A DNA stretch of 64,000 bases from Priestia filamentosa (GCF_900177535.1 NZ_FXAJ01000006.1:173831-237830); one strand, 5' to 3'; positions 7,698-17,615 are shown, counted from the stretch's first letter. Notes: generated by a model not told the origin, from the sequence alone. Program-made: numbers and translations.

Positions 7698-8908
7698 ACA
7701 TTTTCACCTCTTTTACTTGTTATAAAGCTTTGGTCTATTTTTCTTAAAAAGCGCTGAGACCAGCGTAATAGTTTCAAGTCTTGATTTCTATTTGCAATAA
7801 GAGATAACCCAACAGGTATTCCATTCACTTCAACAACTGGAAGCGTCACTTGTGGAAGACGAGCTAAACCCGCAATACATGATAAGCTCATTGTTTTCGC
7901 TCTATACTTTTCAGCCGTTTCTCCTTGGAGATTAAGTAAAGGTGCTCCACCAGGGGCTGTTGGGATTACAAGTATTCCATCTTCTCCAAGCAAATGTGTA
8001 AGCTCGTTTGTTATTTTCTCCCTTAGCTTATAAGCGGCTTCATTCTGTTCTTTTTTCAACGTACTTGTCCAGTCGAATCGTTCAGAAATTCCTGATCCAA
8101 AGATTGGGTTTTCTTTCTTGATCCATTGCTCATGCTCTTTCCAAATTTCGATTCCTTGAATTGTTCTAAAGACACTTGACCACTCTGATAAACCTTCACG
8201 TGAAATCCTTTGCCACTTGCTATTTTCGCTTTCCTCTTCTAATAGTTTTAAGAAGGGAAGAAAAGCAGCTTTTGTTTCTCCCTCAAGAAGTTCCCATGCA
8301 TCTTCTGCAAACTCAACGTTTATAAAATCTCCGTCTTCTTTAAATTGAGGAAGCAGAACACGCCCAATCTTAAGTAATAAATCAATGCTATTTGCCATCC
8401 ACCCTACTGTGTCATAGCTTTTAGCAAGTGGAATAACCCCTTCTATCGGCACAGCTCCATGTGTTGGCCTAAACCCATAAATACCACAATAAGAAGACGG
8501 AATGCGGACCGAGCCTCCAGTGTCGGTTCCTAGAGAAAAATCAACTGTTTGACCCGCAACAGAAACAGCTGATCCACTTGAAGAACCTCCAGGAATGCGA
8601 TCTGGAGCTTTCGGATTAATAGGTGTACCATAATGGAAATTCTCACCGTTTAAACTGTACATCAATTCATCGGTATGAGTGGTTCCATGCAGCTTTGCAC
8701 CTTGATTAAGCAACATGTCAATTGCCACTGCATTTCTTTTAGATTCCTCATGTGTACGAAGCCATGTAGGATTTCCTGCACTGCTTTGATAATGTTGAAT
8801 GGCAAAGACATCTTTCACAGAAAAAACCAAACCATCCAAGCTGCCTTTCCCTGTTGGGGCAATTGCTACATTCTGATTAAAAAAAGCATTCCATTGATCT
8901 TTTATCAT
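7694..8908 (-). CDS. Amidase-signature family hydrolase
   Basis: A 404-residue member of the amidase-signature family with its Ser-cisSer-Lys triad: Lys32 in FSVKDVF, Ser109 in the GGSSSGS motif, and nucleophile Ser133 in DTGGSVRIP. The C-terminal part has PTAPGGAPLL and GIPVGLSLIA, typical of the family. It starts 10 bp after the NCS2 permease and overlaps the FAH-family gene by 4 bp. Relatives include allophanate, oxamate and biuret hydrolases. In this operon a ureide breakdown product such as oxalurate or oxamate is a plausible substrate, by inference. It is distinct from GatA at 35359-36816. Confidence 0.82.
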   Translation of the reverse strand: MIKDQWNAFFNQNVAIAPTGKGSLDGLVFSVKDVFAIQHYQSSAGNPTWLRTHEESKRNAVAIDMLLNQGAKLHGTTHTDELMYSLNGENFHYGTPINPKAPDRIPGGSSSGSAVSVAGQTVDFSLGTDTGGSVRIPSSYCGIYGFRPTHGAVPIEGVIPLAKSYDTVGWMANSIDLLLKIGRVLLPQFKEDGDFINVEFAEDAWELLEGETKAAFLPFLKLLEEESENSKWQRISREGLSEWSSVFRTIQGIEIWKEHEQWIKKENPIFGSGISERFDWTSTLKKEQNEAAYKLREKITNELTHLLGEDGILVIPTAPGGAPLLNLQGETAEKYRAKTMSLSCIAGLARLPQVTLPVVEVNGIPVGLSLIANRNQDLKLLRWSQRFLRKIDQSFITSKRGENV

Positions 8909-8918
8909 AAGCTCCTCC

Positions 8919-10262
8919 TCATTTTCCTTTATATCTTCTCTCTTCTTCTACTGAAGCTCCTTTTTTTATATTCCGTTTTGAAAGTTTTATATTTTCTAAT
9001 AAAAGAGATAGTAAAATTCCCATGAGTAAACCATTGCTAGCAAGCGGTCTTAAAATACTTGGCACTGTTTCAAAATAAGAAGCAGGAAACGTCATTAAAC
9101 CTATACCAATAAACAAAGGAATGCTTAATCGATACACATTTTCCGGCGTAAATGTAATTGTAATAAAATAGTTAAAAGAAGAATGAAGCAACCGTAAATA
9201 TGTCACAAGCAAAACGGCACTACCTACACTAAGGGGAAGCTTAGCCATCATATTTCCTACGTATGGAACAGCCCCCATCAAAGTAAAGAGTGCTCCTCCA
9301 ATCAGAAAAGGAAGTCGTTCAACAATTTTTGTTTGCTGAAGGAACCCAATAGAAGAGACATATGGTGCGAACGGAACTAAGCCAAATAATCCAGAACAAA
9401 TGCCTAACACGCCGCTAATTGTAAATGAGCCCCTATACTCTCCCTTTGTCGCCTCTTTTTTATAAATTTCATCGGTTCCTTTTAGAGCTCCGAATGTGTT
9501 GGATGTATTGATGAGACCTGCAATAACAGCTGTTAAAATAATGCCGATATCAAAACTAGGGGAACCAAGTGGAAAAAGTTTTATACTTACTCCTTCTGAA
9601 ACCTCTACAGCCGCTTTCTCCCCAAACAAAAGATTAAACGAAATCCACCCAACAATAATGCCAATAAGTAAGGAATATTTAGCAAAGGAAGGGCGAGCCT
9701 TTATACTGAAGATAATCACAAAAGCAACAACAGCTACTGACAATAAAAGAACTGGTACATCGATATGTGCTTCTTCATCACCTTTGCCAAATGGAATACC
9801 TAGCATTCCTTGAAGGAACATTGTATTGAGGCGGCAAGCTAATAAAAACAAAAAAACAGCCATAACACCATTGTTAAATAAACGGGATAAATAACCTGAT
9901 AGGCCGCTCACCCCAATAACAATTGTAATAATTCCTGAAATGATGATTCCAACACTTAAACTTCCTCCAATAGTTGCTAGAGACATACCGCTCTCAGCAG
10001 CTCCATAACAAAGACTTAAAATAACTCCCCACCATAACCCTGATTGCCCTTCCATAATCGAACGCTTATGGCCTAAGAAAGCTTGTAAAACACAAGCTAG
10101 ACCCGTAAACAAAAAGGAACATTGAACTAATGAAACAAGCGTTTCATGGGAAAGTTGAAAAGCTGCTCCAACTGTAATCGGAATAACAACTGTGTTGGTA
10201 AAAATAAAAAAGAGCCATTGCAAACCTGCAAGCCACCCTTTTATACTAAGAAACTCTCTCAT
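8919..10262 (-). CDS. NCS2 family uracil/xanthine-type permease
   Basis: A 447-residue integral membrane protein with about 12-14 hydrophobic segments, of the nucleobase-cation symporter 2 family. The family signature is readable as NTFGALKGTD near the middle. It resembles the YbbY-type permeases found in enterobacterial allantoin clusters. Substrate could be uracil, xanthine, urate or allantoin. AGAAGGTGAATTT precedes the ATG. It sits between pucG and the amidase; a strong terminator at 10340-10371 separates it from pucG, so it may have its own promoter in 10263-10339. Confidence 0.82.
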   Translation of the reverse strand: MREFLSIKGWLAGLQWLFFIFTNTVVIPITVGAAFQLSHETLVSLVQCSFLFTGLACVLQAFLGHKRSIMEGQSGLWWGVILSLCYGAAESGMSLATIGGSLSVGIIISGIITIVIGVSGLSGYLSRLFNNGVMAVFLFLLACRLNTMFLQGMLGIPFGKGDEEAHIDVPVLLLSVAVVAFVIIFSIKARPSFAKYSLLIGIIVGWISFNLLFGEKAAVEVSEGVSIKLFPLGSPSFDIGIILTAVIAGLINTSNTFGALKGTDEIYKKEATKGEYRGSFTISGVLGICSGLFGLVPFAPYVSSIGFLQQTKIVERLPFLIGGALFTLMGAVPYVGNMMAKLPLSVGSAVLLVTYLRLLHSSFNYFITITFTPENVYRLSIPLFIGIGLMTFPASYFETVPSILRPLASNGLLMGILLSLLLENIKLSKRNIKKGASVEEERRYKGK

Positions 10263-10339
10263 AAATTCACCTTCTATATGTGTAAGGAATGGGATCTATT
10301 TATCTACTTTTCTCTTTATCTGTATCGGCTACAGTGCGC

Positions 10340-10371
10340 AAAAAGATTCCGGAGCCTCCGGAATCTTTTTC
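10340..10371. terminator. Bidirectional terminator between pucG and the NCS2 permease
   Basis: GATTCCGGAG and CTCCGGAATC form a perfect 10-bp stem with a one-base centre, with A5 before and T5 after. It ends the pucF-pucG transcript from the right. Confidence 0.85.
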
Positions 10372-10394
10372 TAAAAATCACATCAGCATCTTCT

Positions 10395-11666
10395 TTACTT
10401 TATTACTGTGCTCTCTTTTCCATTCTCTTTTTCTTGAAGGCTACCTGCTTCATACACATCTAGCGCTGCTTGAAGTCCTCTGCCAACTTGAATTTTTGCT
10501 CCATTACGAATAAGGGATGCTTCGAGAGCTGATAAAACAAATAAAATATTTTCTTTGCGGCAGCTGTAGCCCATCGCTCCAATTCTCCAAATCTTGCCGT
10601 GTAGCGGTCCAAACGAACTAGCAATTTCAATTCCGAATTGTTCAAGAAGCATTGTTCTAACTTTTTCTCCATCAACACCTTCTGGGATATCTACGCATGT
10701 TACCATCGGTAATTTTTGAGGTCCTTCATTAAATAACGTTAAGCCCATTGCTTTAATTCCTTCAATAAGTGCTCTCTCATGAAAACGGTGACGTGAGAAC
10801 CTTTCTTTTAAGCCCTCTTGAAGAACAATGCGCACTCCCTCACGCAAAGCATATAGCATCGATGTTGCTTCTGTATGATGATTAAGACGACGTGGTCCCC
10901 AGTAGTCTTGAAGCTGGCTTAAGTCAAAATAATTGCTCCGAATCGGATGCTGAACGTTAACGCGATCCTGATCTGTTGCAACACCTTTTTCAACCTTTTT
11001 ACGACGAGCAAGAATTTCTTCAACTCGCTCATTGTAAGTAATAGGAGCCATTCCAGACGGTACAGAAAGACACTTTTGAGTTCCGCCAATAACAGCATCA
11101 AGTTGCCACTCATCAACTTTAACTTCTGTTCCACCAATTGTTGCAACAGCATCTACAATTGTTAACACGCCAAGCTCTCGACAAGCAGGACCAACTTTAT
11201 CTAACGGCTGCATACATCCTGTTGACGTTTCACCATGAACAACAGCAAGTACTTTTGGTTTCACTCGTTTTACTTCATTAATGATCTCTTCTTGATCAAA
11301 TACTGTGCCCCACTCACATTCCATCAAATGAATGTCTGCTCCGTTGCGCTCAGCAATTTCTGTTAAAAGATGACCAAATCTACCAAAAATAGGAATTAAA
11401 ACTTTATCACCGGGCTCTAAAACACTGCATAACACAGCTTCCAGACCTGATCTGGATGTTCCATCAATTGGAAATGCCCACTTATTTTTCGTTTGGAATA
11501 CTCCTCGAAGCATTTCCATTGTTTCGTTCATCATCGTTGTAAATGCAGGATCAAATTGCCCAAGGATTGGGTTGCTCATTGCACGTAGAACTCTTGGATC
11601 AACTTCTACAGGACCTGGTGTCATAATTGTTCGTAAAGGTGAATTTATTTCTTGGAAACTTACCAT
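10395..11666 (-). CDS. pucG: (S)-ureidoglycine--glyoxylate aminotransferase (PucG)
   Basis: A 423-residue class V aminotransferase of the alanine-glyoxylate type. PucG transfers the amino group of (S)-ureidoglycine to glyoxylate, giving glycine and oxalurate. PLP lysine Lys198 lies in IGGTQKCLSVP; GTSRSGLEA (near 69-77) and HGETSTG (near 144-150) bind cofactor and substrate. The start has AAGGAGG and lies 12 bp after the allantoate amidohydrolase stop, so the two are cotranscribed. Operon context separates it from serine-glyoxylate or generic alanine-glyoxylate enzymes. B. subtilis PucG has nearly the same length. Confidence 0.92.
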   Translation of the reverse strand: MVSFQEINSPLRTIMTPGPVEVDPRVLRAMSNPILGQFDPAFTTMMNETMEMLRGVFQTKNKWAFPIDGTSRSGLEAVLCSVLEPGDKVLIPIFGRFGHLLTEIAERNGADIHLMECEWGTVFDQEEIINEVKRVKPKVLAVVHGETSTGCMQPLDKVGPACRELGVLTIVDAVATIGGTEVKVDEWQLDAVIGGTQKCLSVPSGMAPITYNERVEEILARRKKVEKGVATDQDRVNVQHPIRSNYFDLSQLQDYWGPRRLNHHTEATSMLYALREGVRIVLQEGLKERFSRHRFHERALIEGIKAMGLTLFNEGPQKLPMVTCVDIPEGVDGEKVRTMLLEQFGIEIASSFGPLHGKIWRIGAMGYSCRKENILFVLSALEASLIRNGAKIQVGRGLQAALDVYEAGSLQEKENGKESTVIK

Positions 11667-11678
11667 CCTTTTTCCTCC

Positions 11679-12926
11679 TTAATAAGCTAACTTGTGCAAT
11701 ATTTTAATTAAAAGATTTATTCCCTTTTCTAAATCTTCTGTTTTAGTAAATTCGTGCGGTGAATGACTTATTCCTTTATGACTTGGAACGAACAAAAGCG
11801 AGGTAGGGATGAATTGTCCGAAAACCTGCGAATCATGTCCAGCTCCACTAGTCATTTCTTTAAATGAAGTGCCTTCTGTTTGAAGGATTGTTGTTGAAAG
11901 TTCGTTAAGGTTTTCACACATTTTAATAGGATGCTCATCCATCCACTTGTGAATGTCTAATGATGTGCCCCTTTCTCTCGCTAGACCTTCAAAGCTTTCA
12001 AATGCCTCCTGACAGAATGATTGAATAATATCACTGTCACTATGACGAATATCAATACTGAATGTTACCTTATTTGGGATAACATTTGGTATATTTGGCT
12101 CAACAATCATTTGACCCACTGTTACAACAAGATCAGCAGGCATTCTTTTCGACTTCTCCATTAGTACTTGAATAAGTGCTGAAGCCGTGTTCATTGCATC
12201 CTTTCGCCACTTCATTGGGGTTGTTCCAGCATGGTTACTTTCACCGTTGACCGTTACATTGTATCGGCGCTGTCCAACAATATGAGACACAACGCCAATG
12301 GATTTGTTTTCTCGTTCCAGCACTTCCCCTTGCTCAATATGCAATTCGATAAAACAATCGAAATGAGCACTTCCTGGAAGCTGATACTTTCCCTTCCCAA
12401 ATCCTGACTTTTCCATTGCTTCTATAAATGAAGTACCTTCTTGATCTTTTAATACATAAACGTCATCAAGTGATCTTAGTCCTGTAATACTTCCTGACCC
12501 CCAGTAGGTCATTGGAAATCGACTTCCTTCTTCCTCACATAGTGAAACAACTTCAATTGTTTTTTTGGGACGACCGTAATGCTCAGATAAATATTTGAGC
12601 GCAAGAAATCCTGCAATAATTCCGTATGCTCCGTCATATTTCCCTCCATTTACGACCGTATCAATATGAGAGCCTGTAAGAATTGCACGACCTTCTTTTT
12701 CGCTACCTTCTAACCTTCCAAAGAGGTTTCCAGCATCATCATAGTAAGCATGTAAAGAAGCCTCCTCCATTCGTGCTTTGAGCGCCTCTTGAGCAAGTTT
12801 CCAACTCTCAGAATAAAGAAGTCGTGTCACTCCACCGCTTTCACTTCCTCCAAATGAAGCTAACCATTCCACCATCTCAGCTGTTTGCTGTGCTAGTGTG
12901 AGCTTTTTCTTTTCCTCCATTACCAA
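11679..12926 (-). CDS. pucF: Allantoate amidohydrolase (PucF/AllC)
   Basis: A 415-residue M20-family Zn amidohydrolase of the allantoate/N-carbamoyl-amino-acid hydrolase group, which removes ammonia and CO2 from allantoate to give (S)-ureidoglycine. Metal-binding motifs are visible: GSHIDTV, GKYDGAYG, EEEGSRFP and HIEQGEVL, then HDSQVFG and a late ISHSPHEF. I place the start at TTG (12926), seven bases after GGAGG. The alternative ATG two codons later is 13 bases away, which is long. It is the first gene of the leftward ureide operon, divergent from pucR. Confidence 0.92.
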   Translation of the reverse strand: MVMEEKKKLTLAQQTAEMVEWLASFGGSESGGVTRLLYSESWKLAQEALKARMEEASLHAYYDDAGNLFGRLEGSEKEGRAILTGSHIDTVVNGGKYDGAYGIIAGFLALKYLSEHYGRPKKTIEVVSLCEEEGSRFPMTYWGSGSITGLRSLDDVYVLKDQEGTSFIEAMEKSGFGKGKYQLPGSAHFDCFIELHIEQGEVLERENKSIGVVSHIVGQRRYNVTVNGESNHAGTTPMKWRKDAMNTASALIQVLMEKSKRMPADLVVTVGQMIVEPNIPNVIPNKVTFSIDIRHSDSDIIQSFCQEAFESFEGLARERGTSLDIHKWMDEHPIKMCENLNELSTTILQTEGTSFKEMTSGAGHDSQVFGQFIPTSLLFVPSHKGISHSPHEFTKTEDLEKGINLLIKILHKLAY

Positions 12927-13075
12927 GCATATCCCTCCTCTCTCACAAAAAGTCTTGCTTATATTCCATTCGTTACTTTTCCTAACATTGTTTGTAATAT
13001 ATATTGATTTTAAAATAGATACCTGCTAAAATCATTGACATAATTGTAGAATATTCAGTCATTTCTTTATGCATA

Positions 13076-13088
13076 TTAACCAAAACCT
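13076..13088 (-). promoter_or_regulatory. Putative PucR box
   Basis: On the minus strand the site reads AGGTTTTGGTTAA. The B. subtilis PucR box, from memory, is WWWCNTTGGTTAA; the eight-base core TTGGTTAA is exact and 10 of 13 positions fit. It lies 53 bp upstream of pucR and 150 bp upstream of pucF, in their shared divergent region. Confidence 0.6.
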
Positions 13089-13141
13089 TATCTTTCTTGT
13101 CCTAAACTTTTAAATATCCTACAAAAGGAGAACTGAGTTTT

Positions 13142-14770
13142 ATGAAATTAAGCGAATTATTAGATTTATCAGTATTTAAAGGCACAATTATACGAGCTGG
13201 AGAGAAGAATATAGATTATGAGGTAAACACTGTTAACATGATGGATGCCCCTGATATTATCCATTTTCTCAAAAAAGATGAACTTCTTATTACAACTGCT
13301 TTTCATTTTAAGGATGACCTTCACTCTCTTATTACACTTATTGAAGAGATGAAAAAGAAAGGTTGCTCAGGCTTAGGAATTAAAACAAAGCGTTTCTTAC
13401 AAGAAATCCCACTGCAAGCCATTGAATTAGCTCAACAGCTCAATTTTCCGCTTTTAGAACTTCCTATGCATACTTCACTAGGGGATATTGTTCATAAGTC
13501 TCTAAATTATATACTCGACATTCGTACAACTGAACTTCGAAATGCAATGATGACGCACCAGCAGTTTACAAATCAAATTATGAATGGACAAAACGTACAT
13601 AAAATTTTACAAAGTTTATCATCACTCATTCATTTTCAAGTTGTTTTACTAAATCACCATTTACAACCTATTACAAATTCAAGCCATGATTATTCTATCT
13701 ATGAAAAATTAGAAACTATTTTAGTTGAGAACGATATTTTTCAACAAACGCCTTTCACTTTTTCACTTCTTAGTCCAGATAAAATTACGCTAACTCTTTT
13801 CCCTGTCCATACACACAAGCAGTACAGCTACTTATGTGTTTTTGGGGAGATCCATCCAACAGATCGTTCTACTGTTCTTACAATTGAACAAGCTATTAAT
13901 GTTATAGCTTTTGAGCTAATGAAAGAAAATGCCTTAAAACAAAACGAACGCCGCCTTCACAACGAGTTTTTTAACAATTTTATTAATGGAAGCTTTACAA
14001 CATCACAAGAAATCCTTAGCCGAGGAAAAGAATTTGGATTAGAAAATGAGCAACGCTATGTTTGTGCGGTAGGAAAAACAATTGAACGTCATAAAGAAAC
14101 TTCATTTTCACAACACAGACAAGATTATGAGCTTATTTACGACACAATCGAAGCTGAATTACAGCGCTTTTCTCAGACCGTTCATTTTTTCACAGTAAAT
14201 AGAGCTTATGTTTTACTTTTTCCTTTAAAGAGCAAACAGGTTCAGATGGATCAGTTTATTCTCGATTTGCTGAGAAAGCTTCAAGTTAAGGTCTCAAGCC
14301 GTTTCAAAAAAGACCTTTGTTTTGGCCTTAGCAACTATGCTCAACAGCTATTACATGTTCCTATTTCTTACAAAGAAGCAAATGACACACTATATTATGG
14401 ACAGCTATCAGGACAAGAAGGCTTTATTGAGACATATCAACCGAAAGAAGTTCCTGAAATTTTACGCATGGTTCCATACGAGCAATTAAAAAAATTCTAC
14501 AGTGATACATTTCAGCCTTTTTTTGATGGAGCAAAAAAAGATCATGACGTCTTACTCCACACCCTTTCTGTTTATTTGGAAACTCATTGTCAACTTTCTG
14601 AAACAGCAAAGCGTTTATATGTACACAGAAATACTGTAATTTATCGCCTTGAAAAATGTGAAGATCTTATAGGAAGAAGTTTGAAGGAACCTGACGAAAC
14701 ACTCCGTTTGCGTCTCGCCTTTCGAATTAAAGCATTGATTCAAGGTCAAGGAGAAAGCATTCATGTATAG
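13142..14770 (+). CDS. pucR: Purine catabolism regulator PucR
   Basis: A 542-residue transcription factor. Residues 1-120 form the PucR N-terminal domain (LSELLDLSVFKGTIIRAGE, then DELLITTAFHFKDD). A long central region follows, and the C-terminus has a PucR/CdaR-type helix-turn-helix (SVYLETHCQLSETAKRLYV then HRNTVIYRLEKCEDLIG). In B. subtilis PucR activates the puc genes when ureides accumulate. The start has AAAAGGAG. Divergent placement next to pucF, followed by a permease, supports local control. Length is close to the 531 residues of B. subtilis PucR. Confidence 0.92.
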   Translation: MKLSELLDLSVFKGTIIRAGEKNIDYEVNTVNMMDAPDIIHFLKKDELLITTAFHFKDDLHSLITLIEEMKKKGCSGLGIKTKRFLQEIPLQAIELAQQLNFPLLELPMHTSLGDIVHKSLNYILDIRTTELRNAMMTHQQFTNQIMNGQNVHKILQSLSSLIHFQVVLLNHHLQPITNSSHDYSIYEKLETILVENDIFQQTPFTFSLLSPDKITLTLFPVHTHKQYSYLCVFGEIHPTDRSTVLTIEQAINVIAFELMKENALKQNERRLHNEFFNNFINGSFTTSQEILSRGKEFGLENEQRYVCAVGKTIERHKETSFSQHRQDYELIYDTIEAELQRFSQTVHFFTVNRAYVLLFPLKSKQVQMDQFILDLLRKLQVKVSSRFKKDLCFGLSNYAQQLLHVPISYKEANDTLYYGQLSGQEGFIETYQPKEVPEILRMVPYEQLKKFYSDTFQPFFDGAKKDHDVLLHTLSVYLETHCQLSETAKRLYVHRNTVIYRLEKCEDLIGRSLKEPDETLRLRLAFRIKALIQGQGESIHV

Positions 14771-14786
14771 ACACTATAATATATAC

Positions 14787-14821
14787 AGCCAAACATTCTA
14801 GTAAGAGGTGTTTGGCTTTTT
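14787..14821 (+). terminator. Terminator of pucR
   Basis: AGCCAAACA pairs with TGTTTGGCT and is followed by TTTTT, 17 bp after the stop. Confidence 0.8.
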
Positions 14822-15003
14822 CACGCTTTCTTTTCTACTAAAATAATTTGTCATATTGCACAAAAAATTTTCAGAAAATTCACAAATATGTCAATGACAT
14901 CTCTTTTTTCATCTTATAAACTTTATACATGTCAATTTTCTTAACGTCTAAAGTTAAAACAATTAACTATATAGAGAACTTTATGAAAAGGAGCTGAATA
15001 ATA

Positions 15004-16392
15004 GTGTCTACAAATTTAGCAAATCCAGTCGTAGAAGAACAAAGTACAAAAGACACCCTGAAGATTGATGAGTCACTTCTTCCAAAAAAGGAACGACCTG
15101 TTAGTCCTCTATCTTACATGTTCATGTGGATTGGTGATGGAGTGAATCTTGGTAATATGACGCTTGGTGCAAGCTTAGTTGTAGCGGGAACGGCAACGCT
15201 CAACATCTTCCAAACGTTTGTGGCAGCAGCTATTGCAATTGGGATTATCTCCACCTTTTTCGCTTTGAACGATCGATTCGGCTATAAAACAGGCATTCCT
15301 TATGTCATGCAGCTTCGAATGTCATTTGGAGTAAAAGGTTCCATCATTTCTTCTCTCTTGAGAGGCATTCCAGCTATTATTTGGTACGGATTTCAAAGCT
15401 GGATTGGTGGTACTGCACTCAATGAAATTGCAAAAGCCCTGACAGGAGGATCTGTTGATAATGTTGTAGTATGTTTTATTGCTCTACAACTTCTACAAAT
15501 TGTTCTCTCTCTTTACGGATTTCATGCCATTAAATGGGTTGAAACACTCGCCTCTATTGTCATTATGCTTGCACTCCTCTATGTATTTAGTATCCTCCTC
15601 ACTTCTTATAAAGATGTGATTACAGAAAAGTGGGTTCATACAGAAGGAACATGGGGACTTCCCTTTTTCGCTTTTATTATGGTTTTCCTCGGTAACTACG
15701 CGGCAATTTTCTTAAGCGCTGGCGACTACTCTCGAGAGTTAAAAACAGGTATAAGCAATAAGAAACGTGGTTTATTATATTTCTCTCCTATTACTATTGC
15801 TTATGGTTTTGTGCTGACAATTGGCGTTATGCTCGCTTCAGCAACTGGTATTTCAAATCCAGTCAAAGCTTTTGCTGTTGTTGTAGACAATCCTTATATT
15901 ACTGTTGGGGTATCTGCTTTTATTGTGATAGGAGCTGTAGCAGTTAATATGGTTGCAAATATTGTTCCGCCAACATACGTAATTACTTTGTTAACGAAAA
16001 TGAAGTACAAAGCAGCTGTTATTGTAACTGGATTGCTTGCACTTTGTTCATTTCCATGGGTTCTTGTTCAAGATTCTTCTGCAAACGGACTCAATCTGTT
16101 TGTTCTCATCTACTCAGCATTCCTGGGCCCTATCGTTTCTATTCTTTTAGTGGAGTATTATATATTAAGAAAACAAAAAGTAAATGTTGATGATTTATAT
16201 AAAAAAGACGGACCCTTCTCAGGTGTTAATCCATGTGCTTTAATTGCAATGCTAGCAGGCGCTTCGGCAGCCTTCTTAGAAGTTGATCTTGGATGGATTA
16301 TCGGTGTTGTTGTCGGAGGCGTTTCATACCTTCTTCTTATGAAATTCACCTTTAAAAATTCTAAATTCAAAAAAGGTACTATTTTTGAGTAA
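15004..16392 (+). CDS. pucI: NCS1 family allantoin/cytosine-type permease (PucI-like)
   Basis: A 462-residue membrane protein with about 12 transmembrane segments, of the nucleobase-cation symporter 1 family. Typical early motifs are visible: WIGDGVNLGNMTLG in the first segment, then GYKTGIPYVMQLRMSFG and IPAIIWYGFQSWIGG. PucI imports allantoin in B. subtilis, and the place beside pucR and the ureide operon makes allantoin the likely substrate. Cytosine/purine permeases of the same family are the alternative. The start is GTG, ten bases after AAGGAG. It has its own upstream region and terminator. Confidence 0.8.
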   Translation: MSTNLANPVVEEQSTKDTLKIDESLLPKKERPVSPLSYMFMWIGDGVNLGNMTLGASLVVAGTATLNIFQTFVAAAIAIGIISTFFALNDRFGYKTGIPYVMQLRMSFGVKGSIISSLLRGIPAIIWYGFQSWIGGTALNEIAKALTGGSVDNVVVCFIALQLLQIVLSLYGFHAIKWVETLASIVIMLALLYVFSILLTSYKDVITEKWVHTEGTWGLPFFAFIMVFLGNYAAIFLSAGDYSRELKTGISNKKRGLLYFSPITIAYGFVLTIGVMLASATGISNPVKAFAVVVDNPYITVGVSAFIVIGAVAVNMVANIVPPTYVITLLTKMKYKAAVIVTGLLALCSFPWVLVQDSSANGLNLFVLIYSAFLGPIVSILLVEYYILRKQKVNVDDLYKKDGPFSGVNPCALIAMLAGASAAFLEVDLGWIIGVVVGGVSYLLLMKFTFKNSKFKKGTIFE

Positions 16393-16394
16393 AT

Positions 16395-16432
16395 TAAAAA
16401 AGCGTGAGGAGTTCTTTCCTCACGCTTTTTTA
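16395..16432. terminator. Bidirectional terminator
   Basis: AAAAAAGCGTGAGGA pairs with TCCTCACGCTTTTTT, between the converging permease and pyruvyl-transferase-like genes. Confidence 0.9.
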
Positions 16433-16441
16433 TGGAGCTTT

Positions 16442-17482
16442 TTATTTTTTAAAATAGGTGCGTAAAGGTCTAAAATCTTCTTTTAAGTCAATGTCATTTG
16501 GCTCTGCTTGGAGGAGACGATCAATCATTTCTTCGAGTTTATTAATATCTTTTTGATCTGTATACTCAATAAAGTTCAATGCTTCAAGCCAGTCTCGATA
16601 AGAGTGTTTCGCCTTTCCATAGCTGTTACCAAATACCACGCAAGGTGTTTTTGTAATAATGGAGAAGATCATTGCATGCAGACGATCTGTAACAATTAAC
16701 TCGCTGGATCCGATGCGATTTAGCATCTTCATAAATTGATCTTCTCGGTCCTTGTAATCAATAACATCAATATCGTGTAGCACTGTATCTGTACGCCCAG
16801 TACGTTTCCCTTTTTCCTGTTCTATCCACTCTCTTAACTCAGAAATAAACTTCTCCTCTGTTACCTTTTCTTTATCTTCTCTTAGAATAAAGAGAACTCC
16901 TTCTCTCTCAAGCTCTTGAGGCTCAATATCTAACGATAATACCATATCAGGTGTATACATCACTTCAGAATCAAATGTATCTTTCACATATTCAAGCGTC
17001 TGCTGTTCTCTCGTTCCAATTGTTAAATGACGGTTTTGATGATAAGCATCTTTGGTTTTCTTTTTCTCCTTATCCCCTTCCTCTGTTTCTTCAAAGTAAA
17101 CAGATTGAGCAAAGGAGAGCGTCTTGTAATCTTTGAAAGTTGAAATTACTTTTCTTCGATCTTCCTCAATATCGAGATACAAGTTCCCAAGATTTCCACC
17201 GCCTGTAAAACAAACAATATCATCTTCACTAATAATTTCTTTTACAATTTGGATTCCTTCATCTGTTGCATAGTCCATAATTTCAATATACTCATAGTAA
17301 GGATAGTGATTTCTTATAAATTTCTCTTCTGCATAAGCAATCGCTTGGTCTCCTATATTTGTATAACTTGGAGAACCAAAGAGAAAGACTTTTCGTTTAT
17401 CATTTGTAAAAGCTTCTGGACTTACATTTGGCCCGACCCCTTTTGGCAATTCTTTATTTAGAATTGTTTGTTTGCTCATCAT
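16442..17482 (-). CDS. Polysaccharide pyruvyl transferase family protein (EpsO/YxaB-like)
   Basis: A 346-residue soluble protein of the polysaccharide pyruvyl transferase family, close in layout to B. subtilis EpsO and YxaB. Visible motifs: FGSPSYTNIGDQAIAYAEE near the N-terminus, FTGGGNLGNLY near residue 95, and VTDRLHAMIFSIITKTPCVV in the C-terminal half. Members add ketal pyruvate to exopolysaccharide sugars or act in stress and biofilm functions. No exopolysaccharide genes are next to it; it is a single gene with its own GGAGG site. YxaB (a general stress protein in B. subtilis) is perhaps the closer analogue. Substrate unknown. Confidence 0.8.
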   Translation of the reverse strand: MMSKQTILNKELPKGVGPNVSPEAFTNDKRKVFLFGSPSYTNIGDQAIAYAEEKFIRNHYPYYEYIEIMDYATDEGIQIVKEIISEDDIVCFTGGGNLGNLYLDIEEDRRKVISTFKDYKTLSFAQSVYFEETEEGDKEKKKTKDAYHQNRHLTIGTREQQTLEYVKDTFDSEVMYTPDMVLSLDIEPQELEREGVLFILREDKEKVTEEKFISELREWIEQEKGKRTGRTDTVLHDIDVIDYKDREDQFMKMLNRIGSSELIVTDRLHAMIFSIITKTPCVVFGNSYGKAKHSYRDWLEALNFIEYTDQKDINKLEEMIDRLLQAEPNDIDLKEDFRPLRTYFKK

Positions 17483-17588
17483 TATGGTCCTCCTTCATTT
17501 TTCTAGGTTTAAGTTGGTACCTTTCCTATACCCTTGAAAAAATAAAATATGCCTCTGTATACTCACCAAATTTATCCAAAATACAAAA

Positions 17589-17615
17589 GATGCCTTGTTT
17601 AGAGGCACCTTTTTT
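17589..17615 (-). terminator. Terminator of the dicarboxylate symporter gene
   Basis: Minus strand GGTGCCT pairs with AGGCATC and is followed by TTTTG; a T-run also serves the other direction. Confidence 0.65.
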
